NCBI GenBank assembly: GCA_029990175.1
Contig: JARKIP010000010.1
Location: 47,610,001-47,674,000 of the forward strand
Length of the DNA stretch: 64,000 nt
DNA from: Petunia secreta
Taxonomy: Eukaryota; Streptophyta; Magnoliopsida; Solanales; Solanaceae
Direction: 5' to 3'
Each line of letters opens with the position of its first letter. Position 1 is the stretch's first letter. The position numbers were made by a program, and so were the translations under genes. The notes below the pieces were generated by a model. The model saw nothing but the letters and a program-made list of their open reading frames with translations, did no database searches and was not told the origin of the DNA. Of the stretch, positions 53,198-64,000 are shown in pieces.

Positions 53198-55500
53198 TCA
53201 GTTCTTCAGGTTGAAGTACTTGACAAGTGCTTCAAGGTTCTTTGAATTCTTGGCCCTTTCGACCACCAGATCGGCCGCATGCTTGTTGCACTCAATTTTC
53301 AAGCGATCAATTTCCTGATCCTTCACCTGTAACTGTTTTTTCAGCTCTTCATTTTCTTCATTAAGTTCCAGCAAGTGCTGCTCCAATTCCTTCACTGCTT
53401 CAACTGCTTCCTCTAGTCCAAACTCCTCATTATCTTCAGCTTTCTCTGTCTTGACTGGCATTGGATACTTGGAGGCCCTACTTTCCTTGAAAAAGTCACA
53501 AGTCCTCGGGACATTCATACGAAATATCTGATGATTGTGTTGGTTTCTTTCCATTGTCCAAGGGCACACCAAAATACTTAAACACCTGCTGTAGTATGTA
53601 GGAATGCACTAAAGAGTGTGGCTTGTTGTCAGTGTCTGCAATCCTTTTAATATGTCTGATAATCAATCCAGGCAGGTTAATTTTGGTCCCTCTGTCCAGC
53701 AAGTCCATATATGTCATATCTAGAGCACAAGCTTCACTGTTCCTCTCCCCCTCCGGGCAACAAGAACCTATGGACAAATTCAAACACCAGCTGATGTGCT
53801 GGTTCCATCTCTTTTTTTTCAACCTTTCTTTCTTTCCTGATTCTTGTTTTCCCTGTGAATTTTTTCACCACATCTAGAGGAGTAACATCATCTATTTTTT
53901 TGGGCTATTTGAACTTAATATACCTGCAGTAACCTTTAGCAGGCACATCAAGGATTACCCCCAACTCCTCTCTACCAAAATCTAGCTCCACTCCTAACCT
54001 CCTCTGCATACAAGCACCTGTCCTCCTTTGTAAAAAGCTTCATCCACCTTTGGTCCTTCACATTCCTGACCAGGGGCTTCATTTGATGCTCATCTAAGTC
54101 ACTCAAGATGCTACCTGCTAATACTTGATGCTTAGCAAAGAAGGCCACTCTATCCACCTGTTCCTCATCTTCCTTTTTCTTTTTCTTTGTCTCCACCTCA
54201 CTATCAGAGTCTAAGTTATCTGGGTGCAAATAATTCCCATCCTCATCACTCTCTTCCTTCTCATCCATAGCAGTCACCTGCTCTTCCTCAGTCACCTTTT
54301 GTTTTTTATCATACTTTTCAACCATTCCCACCTACTGCTTCAAAACAGACCTAGTTGCCACTCTTCTAGGAACTGCAGGAACAACATGCACCTTCTCAAC
54401 CTCATCTTCAGCCTGAGAGCCCTCATCTTCACTCTCATCTACCTGACCTCTCTGAAACACAACTTTTCCTCCTTTTACCAACTTCCTCTTCTTCTCATTT
54501 ACAAGCTTTGTTTCACTCACAAATACCACTTCTTCTTCCTCTTCCTGCTCCACCAGTTTTTCATCTTCTTCACCAAATTTTCTTTTCACACTTTTCTTTG
54601 GTACTTTCTCTAACTACACATCACCAGTATCTTCTACCTGGGTTTTCTCTTCTTTGTTTTCCCCTGAGTCAGACCATTCAAGTTCTGCATCACCAACTGC
54701 ATCAGGCGCCGAGGAAAAACCAGGTTCTTTCCCAAGTTCCTTTACAGCTTCAGCAGAACTAGGTCCTTCACCCACTTGACCACTCGACACAGCCTCCACC
54801 TGTACTTTCTCTAGGGAAGCAGCCTCCGAACTAGGTTCGTTGACTAGGCCCTTTTGAGATTCCACTGAGTCCTCTTCTCTTAATCTATCCAACATATTCT
54901 CAACAACATTAGCCTCCACCATTTTGTCAGTAACACTAGGCACATGAAATCAAATCCTAGGTTCAAAAGATTCTACAATAATATTCACTTGTTCTTCCAC
55001 GACATTTCCCCTATTAGTTATACTACTAGGCTCCACCGTTTTTACAATCTCATCCATACTCGTTATTAAGATTTCTGTACTAAGCTTCTCTGGGCTAAAT
55101 ACAGATTCTAAAGCAGTGGGACTAGTTTGGGTAGAATCAGGCCTTACCTCAACTGATTTCATGTCGAAAACTATCGGTGCAGTCGCCGGAGCAGATGGTT
55201 TCGAAGTCGTTTTCTTGGGAATCTTCTTTCCCACTTTCTTTTGAACCTTTAGCCGTACCTTAGCGATTCTTTCAGCCAGAGTAGAGGCCGAGGGTTTGAT
55301 AGAGAAATCTTTGGAGGTATAAGTTTCTGAGGTTTTTGCCGGTGAGGCGGAGGAAGATTGTGCTTGAGATATTGTGGTGATTTTCTTGAAGTTGGTTTTT
55401 TGAGTGAAAAGGGTTTTCTTGTTTTGAACTTTAGAAAGAGAATCTGAGGGAAGAGTTTCTCTAATTTCGGATGAATCATGAGAAGAAGAGAGATAGACAA
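53198..55500 (-). pseudogene. Sirevirus env-like region, broken
   Basis: Several minus-strand frames in series: 55249-55500, 54950-55234 (starts MGKKIPKKTTSKPSAPAT), 54614-54943, 54332-54589, 53972-54331, 53496-53822 and 53198-53572. Common traits are Lys/Glu-rich low complexity and, at the end, a coiled coil (LEQHLLELNEENEELKKQLQ). Position and character match the env-like protein of Sirevirus-type elements. Function is unproven. At least five stops or frame changes split it. No clear signal peptide or membrane segment is seen, so it may not be an envelope protein. Confidence 0.7.
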
Positions 55501-55949
55501 GAGAGGTTAAGGTGATCTAGGGAATAGGGTATAATGATGGCAATAAAAGTGGAACACCTGTTTGAGTTCTTGGGAAACCGGGAAAGGTTAGATGTGACGG
55601 TTATGAAGAGATATTCATTAAGTCTCCTAAGGTGAGTGGGGGTAGGTTTAAGATTTTGAAACTGTACCCGAAAAGGGAATTTTTCGTATAAATTTTGGCG
55701 GTTATACAAACATGGAAGGTTTTCAAGATGCACTTTCAAGAACAAATCAATTTCAGTCATAGTACTTAACATGGTTCCTTCTACGTACTCAGTTGGTTCA
55801 TCCCAGGGAGCTCATTAGATCACTCAAATAGCACTTAGTTGAACAAGTATACTTATCAAAGTATAATTTTAGACTGGACTATAAAAACTATATTCACAAA
55901 CAGAGTAATAGACACATAACTAGCCAAACCTTGGGAATCAGATGTTGGG
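55501..55949 (-). other. spacer between RNase H and env-like region
   Basis: No supported gene. The small ORF at 55476-55772 shows no family feature. Confidence 0.5.
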
Positions 55950-57571
55950 TCATCCATGTATTTTGGTCATCCCTAACTCCAACCTGTTTCTCTCAAATTG
56001 AATTTTGTTCAACGCCTTGGTGAAAATGTCAGCAATTTGATCTTCAGTCCTGCATGAATTCATAGTAATTAGACTTTTTTCAACATTATCTCTTAGAAAA
56101 TTATGTCTAATATCGATGTGCTTGGTTCTCTTATGCTGGATTGGGTTCTTGGGAATATTCACAGCACTTGTATTGTCACAGAAAATAGGCACAGCTCCAC
56201 ATTTGATTCTAAAGTCCTCGAGTTGTTGTTTGATCCAAGCAGCTGAGAACAGCAGGATGCAACAACAACATATTCAGCCTCAGCAGTAGAGAGGGCTACT
56301 GAGTTCTGCTTCTTTGTAGCCCAAGAAACCAGACAAGGACCTAGAAAGTTTGCCATTCCTGAAGTGCTTTTTCTATCCACCAGATGGCCTGCATAATCAG
56401 CATCTGCAAAACCAATCAACTCAAATGTACCACCCCTAGGGTACCAAAGACATAAATCCTGAGTTCCTTTCAAGTATCTCAGAATTCTTTTCATAATAGT
56501 TAAATGTGATTCCTTTGGCTTTGACTGAAATCTAGTACAAAGACCTACACTGTACACAATATCATGTTGACTAGCTGTGAGATAGAGGAGAGAACCTATA
56601 ATTCCTCTATACTTAGTCTTATTTATGGAAGGACCCAGCTTGCCCATATCCAGCTTTGTTCCAGGAGCGATGGGGGTAGTCATTTCTTTAGCTCCTTCCA
56701 TATAAAATTTCATCAACAGCTCCTTGACATATTTCTGTTGATGAATCATGGTTCCTTCAAGAGTTTGTTTGATCTGCAACCCCAAGAAGAAGTTGAGTTC
56801 TCCCATCATGCTCATTTAGAACTCACTACCCATCAACTCAGCAATTCCTTTACACAAATCCTCATCAGTGGCTCCAAATATGATATCATCAACATAAACT
56901 TGGACCACCAATAAGTCCTTTCCTTTCTTTTTCAAGAACAGTGTGTTGTCAATTTTTCCTCTAGAAAAACCATTTTTTAGCAAGAAACCTGATAACCTCT
57001 CATACCAAGCTCTGGGTGCTTAGTTAAGCCCATAGAAAGCCTTATCAAGTTTGTATACATGATAAGGAAAATCAATGTTCAAGAATCCAGGTGGTTGTAC
57101 CACATATACTTCTTCATTTAGATAGCCATTTAAGAATGCACTTTTTACATCCATCTGATATAACGTAAATTCCATATATATAGCAAAGGCAATTAGCATT
57201 CTTATGGCTTCCATCCTAGCCACTAGTGCAAAGGTCTCATAATAGTCAATTCTTTCCTCTTGGCTGTAACCCTGAACTACCAACCTGGCTTTGTTCCTGG
57301 TAACTATGCCATGTTCATCCAATTTATTTCTGAACACCCATTTGGTTCCAATGATTCATCTATCCTTAGGTCTCAAAACCAGATGCCACACCTTGCTCCT
57401 CTCGAATTGATGCAGCTCCTTCTTCATTGCTATTATCCAGTCTAGATCCTCAAGAGCTTCCTTTACATTCTTTGGTTCCATAGAGAATAGGAAAGCAAAG
57501 AACACACAGAAGTTCTTCAATGCAGACCTAGTCATAATCCGACCATCCAACTTAGATAATACATTTTCCAA
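55950..57571 (-). pseudogene. copia reverse transcriptase and RNase H, frameshifted
   Basis: 57356-57571 is the RT upstream linker (EALEDLDWIIAMKKELHQF). 57020-57337 is the RT front: KARLVVQGYSQEERIDYYET and TLYQMDVKSAFLNGYLNEEV. The YVDD active site is at about 56873-56905 (QVYVDDIIFG), in another frame. 56159-56815 continues with SMMGELNFFLGLQIKQ, YRGIIGSLLYLT and RNase H (FADADYAGHLVDRKSTSG, STAEAEYVVVASCC). 55950-56192 is the C-terminus, with CDNTSAVNIPKNPIQHKRTK and HIDIRHNFLRD. Four frames are used, so the polyprotein is broken. RNase H catalytic acidic residues are still visible. Confidence 0.9.
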
Positions 57572-57592
57572 AGGATGTGAGCTTTTATACTT

Positions 57593-58598
57593 CTAAGGTC
57601 TTGGCTGTATTTGGTAGGAATAATCTGCAGCTGCATTTTGAGTAGGTCCTTCTTCCTCAGTTGGTTCATCATCCTGGTCTGTCGTTCCCCCTGACATATT
57701 GACTCCTTGTTCCCCCTGAGTCACTTCTTCATTTTCATCACCTGGCTCTTCCTTTCCTTCTAGATTTTCCAAGCTTTTAGCAGGGTCTTCTAGTGCAAGA
57801 CCTATAGACTGATCATCTCCTTGCTTTTCAGCAACTGCTTTGTCAGACTCATCAAACACCACATGCATGATTTCCTCAACTGTATGAGTTCTTTTGTTGA
57901 AAACTTTATAAGCTTTACCCTGAGTGGAATATCAAAGGAAGATTGCTTCATCACTTCTTGCATCAAATTTACCAAGAGGCTCCTTACCATTATTGTGTAC
58001 AAAACACTTGCACCCAAATGGCCTCAAGTGAGCAATATTTGGATTTCTTCCTCTTAAAAGTTCATAGGGGGTCTTGTTAATAATAGCTCTTATGGAACAC
58101 CTATTCAACAAGTAACATGTTGTTTTGACTTCTTCAGCCCAGAAATTCCTCACAAGACCACATGATAACAGCATGGTTTCTGCCATATCTTCCAAAGATC
58201 TGTTCTTCCTCTCTACAACTCCATTTGCTGTGGGGTTCTTGGTGCTGAGAAGTTGTGATCAATACTGTATTTGGTATAGAGAACTTAGCATTTTCAAATT
58301 CTGTGCCATGATCTAATCTGATGCTTATCAATTCCAAGCTTAATATTTTCTGCATGATCCCAGCCCATTCTTCGAAACTGTCAAATGCTTCACCGTTGGA
58401 TGCTAGGAACAGAGTCCATGTATACCTCGAGTAATCATCAATTATCACGAACACGAACCTCTTTCCCCCTCTGCTTCTGACTCTCATCTGTCCACATAAG
58501 TCTATATGAATCAGCTCGAGTGGTTTTGAAGTGCTCACCACTTTCTTTGACTTGAAGGATGATCTCACATGTTTCCCCCTGACACAGGTATCACACAT
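57593..58598 (-). pseudogene. copia integrase, frameshifted
   Basis: 58134-58598 has the integrase core: CDTCVRGKHVRSSF, LIHIDLCGQMRVRSRGGKRF and FVIIDDYSRYTWT. 57932-58195 continues with FWAEEVKTTCYLLNRCSIRA, TPYELLRGRNPNIAHLRPFG. 57802-58017 and 57593-57868 cover the C-terminal part and a long acidic linker (EGKEEPGDENEEVTQGEQGV). The HHCC zinc domain precedes in 58617-59126 (LWHKRLGHASLSQL). Frame changes at about 58190 and 57930. The DDE triad's first residue (IHIDL) is present. Confidence 0.88.
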
Positions 58599-58616
58599 CT
58601 TAATCTCTTCAAATTT

Positions 58617-59126
58617 CTATGTAGGTAATCCACGAACCAGTTCCTTCGATGCTATCTTGTTAAGTTGTGAAAGACTAGCATGCCCCAACCTTTTGTGCCA
58701 CAGCTGTGAATCACTCTTTTGAACATTCAAACAAGTTAAATTGTTCTCAGGAAGTGATCCTAATGATGCCTTGTAGACATTGTTCACTCTCTTTCCTTCC
58801 ATGACCACTTCCCCACTCAATAGGTTCTTCACAATACATCCCACAAATGAAAAACTAACTTTATTTCCTCTGTCACATACTTGAGAAGTACTTAGTAGAT
58901 TGTGTCTAAGACCATCAACACAACATACATTTTTAATAGCATGATCCAAGGATCTCCCAACTTTTCCTATGCAAACAATCTGACCACTCTTTCCTCTTCC
59001 GAAGGCTACACTGCCTCCTTGAAATGCTGCGAGTGAGAGAAAATTTCTTATGTCTCCTGTCATATGCCTTGAACACCCACTATCTAGAATCCAGCTTGGG
59101 TTGTTCACTCTCACTACAGCCTGCAA
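58617..59126 (-). pseudogene. copia protease and GAG_pre-integrase domain
   Basis: It reads SWILDSGCSRHMTGD, the intact copia protease active-site motif (D-S-G). NLLSTSQVCDRGNKVSF and LWHKRLGHASLSQLNKIASK follow, belonging to the GAG_pre-integrs zinc domain. The segment is open for 169 codons. The upstream gag junction (59127-59194) carries a stop, so the polyprotein as a whole is broken. Confidence 0.9.
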
Positions 59127-59194
59127 AACAAATCAAGGGTTAGATTTAGGAACCCAGACAAGCTTGGGTCCCTTCTTATGAGAGAATGGATGAA

Positions 59195-60382
59195 TCAAGT
59201 CCTTAGGCCAATCAGGTAAACAAATTTTTTATTTTTAGATTTAGCCTTGCTCATTTTTATGCAGTTTTCTTTCAAGTAACCTGTGTTATAGAAGGTACAG
59301 ATCATGTTGCAAGACAGACCTACATATTTGCTTTTGGGATTATATGGAGGCAGTGGTTTCCTATAACCTAGACCTTTCTTTCCTTGGACTTGGTTTTCAA
59401 GAACCCAATTCATTTTCTCAGAAGATTTGTTCCACTTAGTTAATCTAGTGAGTTCATAGTCAGCCTTTTCATCTTTTTCTCTAAGAACTCTGTTCTTTTA
59501 TGTTTTCTGATAAAGAATCTCATTAGTTCTTTTAATTTCATTCTCGAGAAAAGTTTGAACTTCACTGATCACCTGCTTACCATTTGAATTTTTTATTTTA
59601 TTTAGTTCAAGTTCAAGTTCTGAGATCTTAGAATTAGATACAAGATCCTGTCCCTTTAGAGAAGCATTAATTTCTTCAAATTCATTATTTGCTTCTTCAA
59701 GGTTCTTGCATCTATTTTTCAAGTTAAACAAAGCATCAGATAGTTTATCTCTCTCAAACTCTACCTTTTCATAGCCCTCAATTAAGGTGGAAGTTATTAG
59801 CATCAGATTGTCAGGCGAGTATGTATGCATTTTTTCTTTCAATTCAGAGAAACATACCTTAGCTGAGTGAGCCGCTTCCTCTCCATCGGTTGCCATAAGA
59901 GCAACTTCCTTCTTCTGACTATCTCCATTATAGAACTCCTTCAGTTTCTCCCAGATTTCCTTGGTAGATTTGCAATCCATCACCTTAGCTAGTACATCAA
60001 AAGTCATTCCATTCTTGAGATACAACATAGCTTTGGCGTTTGTTTTAAGCCAGTCCAAGTCTTGTGGGTCCAGTTCTTCTACTACTTTTGGAATCAGGGA
60101 TCCATTTGCAGCTCTCTTCACAGGGACATGAGGTCCTCGTTTTACGATCAACCAAAGGTTGTAGTCCATGGCCTGAAGAAATACTTTCATTTGCTTCCTA
60201 CATCTTTTATAATTATTTCCATCAAACATGGGAGATCTGAAAGAATTTCTTCCTTCTCTTATTTTAGGTGAACCAGCCTCATCTGAGTCTTCACCTGTCA
60301 GTCCTGTCAATACTAGAGAGGATTCATCCTTTGATTCCTTTTCTCCATCAGACTCACTATCAGTTTGGTCCCCAGGTTGCAT
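59195..60382 (-). pseudogene. copia gag, C-terminal part with an inserted second N-terminal domain
   Basis: The frame 59498-60382 (294 codons) contains, within the acidic/coiled-coil Sirevirus gag tail, a second UBN2/DUF4219-like domain: SFRSPMFDGNNYKRCRKQMK, FLQAMDYNLWLIVKRGPHV and DVLAKVMDCKSTKEIWEKLK. Before it is TDSESDGEKESKDESSL, after it VALMATDGEEAAHSAKVCF, which normally belong together. The coiled-coil tail follows (LKNRCKNLEEANNEFEEINA). 59195-59413 holds a knuckle remnant, CTFYNTGYLKENC. See the finding on the duplicated domain. Confidence 0.8.
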
Positions 60383-61442
60383 AAAAGGCTTCTTTCCTCT
60401 TCCTTCTTTCTGCTCTGAAGTTGGGTGGACGTCTTACTTTCCTTTTGTCCTTGTCGCTGTCCTTGGAAGAATTCTTCTCCTTCTCCTTTGTGGCTCTATT
60501 TTTCATCCACTCAACTTCCCACATTGGGCAATCCACAACAGCATGATCCTTCTTGAAACATTTAAGCACCCTGAGTAGTCTGGACTATCAACTATGTTCT
60601 TTCTCCCAGCATTATCTTTGGTGTTTCTCTTGAACCCCTTAAAATTACCTAAGTTGAACTTCTGTCTGAGAGCATTGACCATAGTTGCTTCAACTGATTG
60701 TAAGTCCACGTACTCTTCAGGTTCCTCAGTTGCCTCAAGCGCGAGGATCTTGTCATTCTTAGTCACTGATTTTTTCTTCGACTCCTTCATCATCTCATGA
60801 GTCTTCAAAGTACCAACTAGTTCTTCTAACTTGATAGATTTCAGTGGTTTTGATTCAATTATAGCAGTCAACTTTTGTTCCCAAGCTTCAGGAAGAACAT
60901 TCAACACTTTATCAACCATTTCAACTTCTGGGAGTTCCATTTCCAGAGATCTCATCTCATTTGTGATTATGGTTAGCCTTGTCATCATATCCTGTATTGA
61001 CTTCTTTTCACCCATTGTAAACAGCTCCTATTGTCTTTTTAGCATTCTTTCTTTTTAAGTTCTTCACTTCAGTGGCTCCTTCACGAGCAACTTCCAAGGC
61101 ATCCTAGATTTCTTTAGCAGTCTTATAATTTGAAACCCTGTTGAACTCTTAAGGACCTAGTCAACAGATTACAAGCCTCTTGGCCTTGTGATTCTTTTCT
61201 ATCATCTTGTAATCAACATCATTATACTCAGATCCTTCCATTGGTTCAGTACGAGCAGCAGCTCCTTTACCAACAACTTTGGTCGGAGTCAGATTTCCTT
61301 CAGAAGCTATTATCCATAGTTAATAATCTTCTGCGCGGATGTAATTTTCCATTATGTTCTTCCACCAAGTGTAGTATTGCCCATTGAATTGTGGAGGCCT
61401 TCGAAACGATTGTCCTTTAGTAATTGTAGGTGGTGCACTCAT
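60360..61442 (-). pseudogene. copia gag, N-terminal half
   Basis: It starts at ATG 61440-61442 (MSAPPTITKGQSFRRPPQFN). The DUF4219/UBN2 domain reads GQYYTWWKNIMENYI, with a stop at about 61320, then DALEVAREGATEVKNLKRK. 60503-61015 contains the UBN2 part (SIQDMMTRLTIITNEMRSLE, VLPEAWEQKLTAI). 60360-60569 has a knuckle, CFKKDHAVVDCP, and a Lys/Arg-rich stretch. At least four frame changes or stops. Confidence 0.85.
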
Positions 61443-61485
61443 GATTTGATCCTTCTCAGGATGTTAACCTAAAACGAGAAGACCT

Positions 61486-61497
61486 GCTCTGATACCA
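61486..61497 (-). other. primer-binding site of the copia element
   Basis: Minus strand TGGTATCAGAGC, the initiator tRNA-Met type. Two bases further right begins a 36-40-bp copy of the LTR start, at 61500, instead of the full LTR at 62070. Confidence 0.9.
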
Positions 61498-61499
61498 CT

Positions 61500-62069
61500 T
61501 GCTATACAATAAGTACCTCTTATGGACACTAGTATAAACAATAATTTTATGTGTTGACAATAGATCTTCCTCCATATTAGATAAATTTTTTGTTAAGTAT
61601 ACTTGGCTTAAAGGTTCCTATGTATCCATGACTAAATACTAATATAAATAATGTATTTACATGTTGACAATAAGTCTTCGTCCCCAACTGATAAAGGTAT
61701 TATTGGTATACTATGTTTAATCGCTAGTTGTCGATGATTTGTATATATCACTTAAATTAAATTGATAGTAGACTCTCCAACTGAGTTGCATCTATTTAGT
61801 TTAATGTGTGAAATCTGGAATTGCGTGTATATGGTGCATGGATAGTAACTTTTCCAACAAATTTGGCTATTCAAGATACATGAAAATATATGTGTGATGT
61901 GTTTTGAATTTAATTATACAATGCTACATGACCTGAGTTGGTCTAATTAAATTGTTTTATCTCACTAAGTAGATATGTCTTTATTCAAATTCCTAAGTTC
62001 TATTCTCTCACAACAAATTTTCAAGAATTTATTTTGGTAATGATAAGACATTAATTTAAAGGATGCATT
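61500..62069 (-). other. anomalous insert between PBS and 5' LTR
   Basis: At 61500 the plus strand reads TGCTATACAATAAGTACCTC and on to GGACACTAG, a diverged copy of the LTR start. Then come about 530 bases without known similarity, containing a diverged internal repeat (ATGTTGACAATA(A/G)(A/G)TCTTC at about 61551 and 61662). The full LTR starts at 62070. No gene inside. Possibly a relic of a rearranged LTR. Confidence 0.6.
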
Positions 62070-62958
62070 TGTTATACTCTAAGCAACTCCTACAGACGCT
62101 AGAAGGGGGTTGAATAGTGTTACCCGATTTTCGCCGAAGAACCCGACTCTTAATTGCAAGAACCCTATTCTTGAGTTGTTGACTCTATGAAAAAACACAA
62201 TTACAAAAGTAAACAGCAATCTAAAAGACGCGGTATTTTTACGTGAAAAATTCCTTGCTCAAGGGAGAAAAACCACGACTCACACTCTGGGATTTTGAAA
62301 TAATTTCACTAACACAAAGAGCAAGTATTAGATTACAAACTCTGTAACCAAGGGGCTACACTCTAGACCCTAATCACTCAACAAAGCTAAACTCTAGCTT
62401 TACAAAGTAGTAACTCAAAGTTCACCTATAACAATGGCTTCTAACATAAGCAGATAGGTAATACAATCAAAACATATAAACTGTGACAACTACAATCAAG
62501 AACCTAAATTGATTCACTGCTTTTGCTCTTAGTTCTTCACTGGTTGTCTGTAACAGTTATGCCACTTCAAGAGTTATTGAATTCACCTTGTATTTTCTCT
62601 CAACTCTCGTGGTGAATAACTAAGATCGGCTGCCTCAATTACTTATTTTTATATGGGATTTGTAACCCTAGCAGTGTTTCACTAAGAAACCTTATAAACA
62701 TAGCAAGTCCAGATTTCCCTCTGATACTTTTCTTGTTCAGCACTAACTCTTGTTCATACTTCAATGAGATAGCCCCGACACAATTTCTTTTAGCTAACTA
62801 GGATGCGTACAAGTTTACGCGCCACTACTCCTAGTTCTGCATAGATTTGCATTCCATAAAATCTTTTCAATCAGTTGTGCCCCTCTCACTAAGGACTAAG
62901 TTCTTATTCAAATCACTAAGTCCTTCGTTTGTCATCCTTCAAAATATCCAGCTCAACA
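62070..62958 (-). repeat. 5' LTR (minus orientation) of the copia element
   Basis: Starts TGTTATACTCTAAGCAACTC, ends CTCAACA, followed by the target duplication TTCCT (62959-62963). Matches 51856-52744 throughout with scattered differences. Confidence 0.93.
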
Positions 62959-62963
62959 TTCCT

Positions 62964-63855
62964 GATTTCACTTCTTGTACCGGTAAATTCAAAATGATTT
63001 AGTAGCTTACTCAGCTCCATGGATAGTTGTTGAATACCTTTGGTGTGAATGCTAATTTTTAAAGCCAATTATACTTAACCACCTTGTTTACATCTTTTTC
63101 ACAAATAATGATGTGCAAGAACCAAATTAAAATAAGTGCAACCATCACTTTTCCGTTCACTTTTTTTTCCTTGATCTTCTTAAGATAAATAACACCAGTA
63201 GGAGATTTGTCAACAATAATGTTTATGCTTAAAATTTTAAAATTTTAAAAGGTAACAAGTAATAATGAAATATCGAAGAAAGCTAATAAATAGGAGTTGT
63301 GTTCCTTAAAGAAAGAAAAAAGATTCTAGTTGAATCTCAGCGTGTCATTTACAATGAGAAAATGGGGTATATATAGGCTAGGCTCTACCCTAAGTCTAAT
63401 TATAGTACAATATATTTTCATGAGTCCCTTGGCCCATTATAAGAGGTGGTTGCCCCAAGTTTAAGCTAAACAAGAGTTAAACTAAACCTAAGGTGGCTAA
63501 ATAAAAAGTACACGCCTATCAGCTTTACGCTCATGCCAGTCAAGCGGCCATTACTGAAGGAGTTGACGTGTCATCTAAATATTTTTGTGCTCATTGCCTC
63601 ATTAGATGTATCTGATCTAGGCCAACTGGCCTTTTACTCTAGTAATTACAGGTGGCACAATTTTACCCACACAGTCAGTTTCCCCACTTTCTAAGTACTA
63701 ATGTGAGCATCCAGGAAGTGAAAAGAAGTGAAACGTCTAAGTGGGAGAAACCACAAGTAGACGCATGAATACGAGGTGAAAGCATAGGAAATATAATAAT
63801 ATCTACCCTCGTATTATTTTCTCTTTTTAAACATGTTTGAAAAATATTTCTCTTT
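62964..63855. other. intergenic right flank
   Basis: No supported gene. The reading frame at 63675-63887 has no family features and overlaps the SINE. Confidence 0.4.
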
Positions 63856-63963
63856 AGCCGAGGGTCTACCGAAAACAGCCTCTCCACCTTGATGGGATAA
63901 GGTCTGTGTACATCTCGCCCTGCCCAGACCTTACCTATGGGATATCATTGGATGTTGTTGTTT
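63856..63963 (+). mobile_element. TS-type SINE, 3' part
   Basis: AGCCGAGGGTCTACCGAAAA, CAGCCTCTCCACC, GGTCTGTGTACATCTCGCCC and CCAGACCTTACCTATGGGAT, ending GGATGTTGTTGTTTT. This is the conserved sequence I associate with Solanaceae TS SINEs, which end in (TTG)n. The 5' part with the Pol III promoter is not seen, so this copy is probably truncated. Confidence 0.8.
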
Positions 63964-64000
63964 TAGTAACGTATGGTGCAGCCCGCGTGCTAGCTAGAGT

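Larger units (their letters stand above)
51856..62958 (-). mobile_element. Ty1-copia element, Sirevirus type, minus strand
   Basis: Two 889-bp LTRs (51856-52744 and 62070-62958) begin TGTTATAC and end CTCAACA. They are flanked by TTCCT at 51851-51855 and 62959-62963. The polypurine tract (AAAAAGGGGGAATT on the minus strand) adjoins the left LTR. Order on the minus strand: gag, protease, integrase, RT, RNase H, then an env-like region before the 3' LTR. This matches the Sirevirus (SIRE/Maximus) group. All genes carry stops or frame changes. LTRs differ at several percent of sites by eye, so the insertion is not recent. Confidence 0.93.

Noticed and set aside
63675..63887. 70-codon minus-strand ORF
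   Set aside because: It overlaps the SINE tail and shows no family feature.

Overview
The window is plant nuclear DNA, most likely from a Solanaceae species. The clues are a TS-type SINE tail with a TTG-rich end, Stowaway and hAT elements, Ogre/Tat-lineage Ty3-gypsy elements with multi-kilobase LTRs, a Sirevirus-type copia element, and an intronless PPR gene that resembles Arabidopsis At1g53330. This identification rests on recognised families, not on a database search. There are no bacterial features.

Only two host genes are supported, both on the minus strand. One is a small secreted-peptide precursor of the IDA-like/PIP-like type (36135-36413). The other is a P-class PPR protein (39798-41183). 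Nearly everything else is transposable elements, many nested and bounded by target-site duplications (TSDs) that can be read directly.

Layout. 1-859: gene-free flank. 860-6011: CACTA transposon (TSD TAA) with a decayed TNP2-type transposase; it sits in a block that has a paralogous copy at about 36650-37750. 6641-6900: Stowaway MITE. 7311-8111: non-autonomous hAT element (8-bp TSD). 8806-35607: Tat-lineage Ty3-gypsy element (TSD GAAAA) carrying two younger retroelements. The first guest is a pol-less element, 13297-19064, with near-identical 847-bp LTRs and an intact 926-codon ORF. The second is an Ogre-like element, 19794-34233 (TSD GCACG), that split an antisense ORF of the host element. 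36135-36413: peptide gene. 38869-38986: SINE. 39798-41183: PPR gene. About 41620-48300: MULE-like element with a decayed transposase and a convergent decayed Ulp1/DUF1985-type gene, holding TTGTTGGA-rich zones, a 182-bp tandem repeat and a second Stowaway MITE. 48314-51762: 5'-truncated L1-type LINE (14-bp TSD). 51856-62958: Sirevirus-type Ty1-copia element on the minus strand (TSD TTCCT) with an env-like region and a duplicated gag N-terminal domain. 63856-63963: TS-type SINE tail.

No element carries a complete, undamaged set of its own proteins. The most interesting candidates are the peptide precursor with two candidate peptide motifs, and the pol-less LTR element whose single long ORF is open although the element lacks its own replication enzymes.
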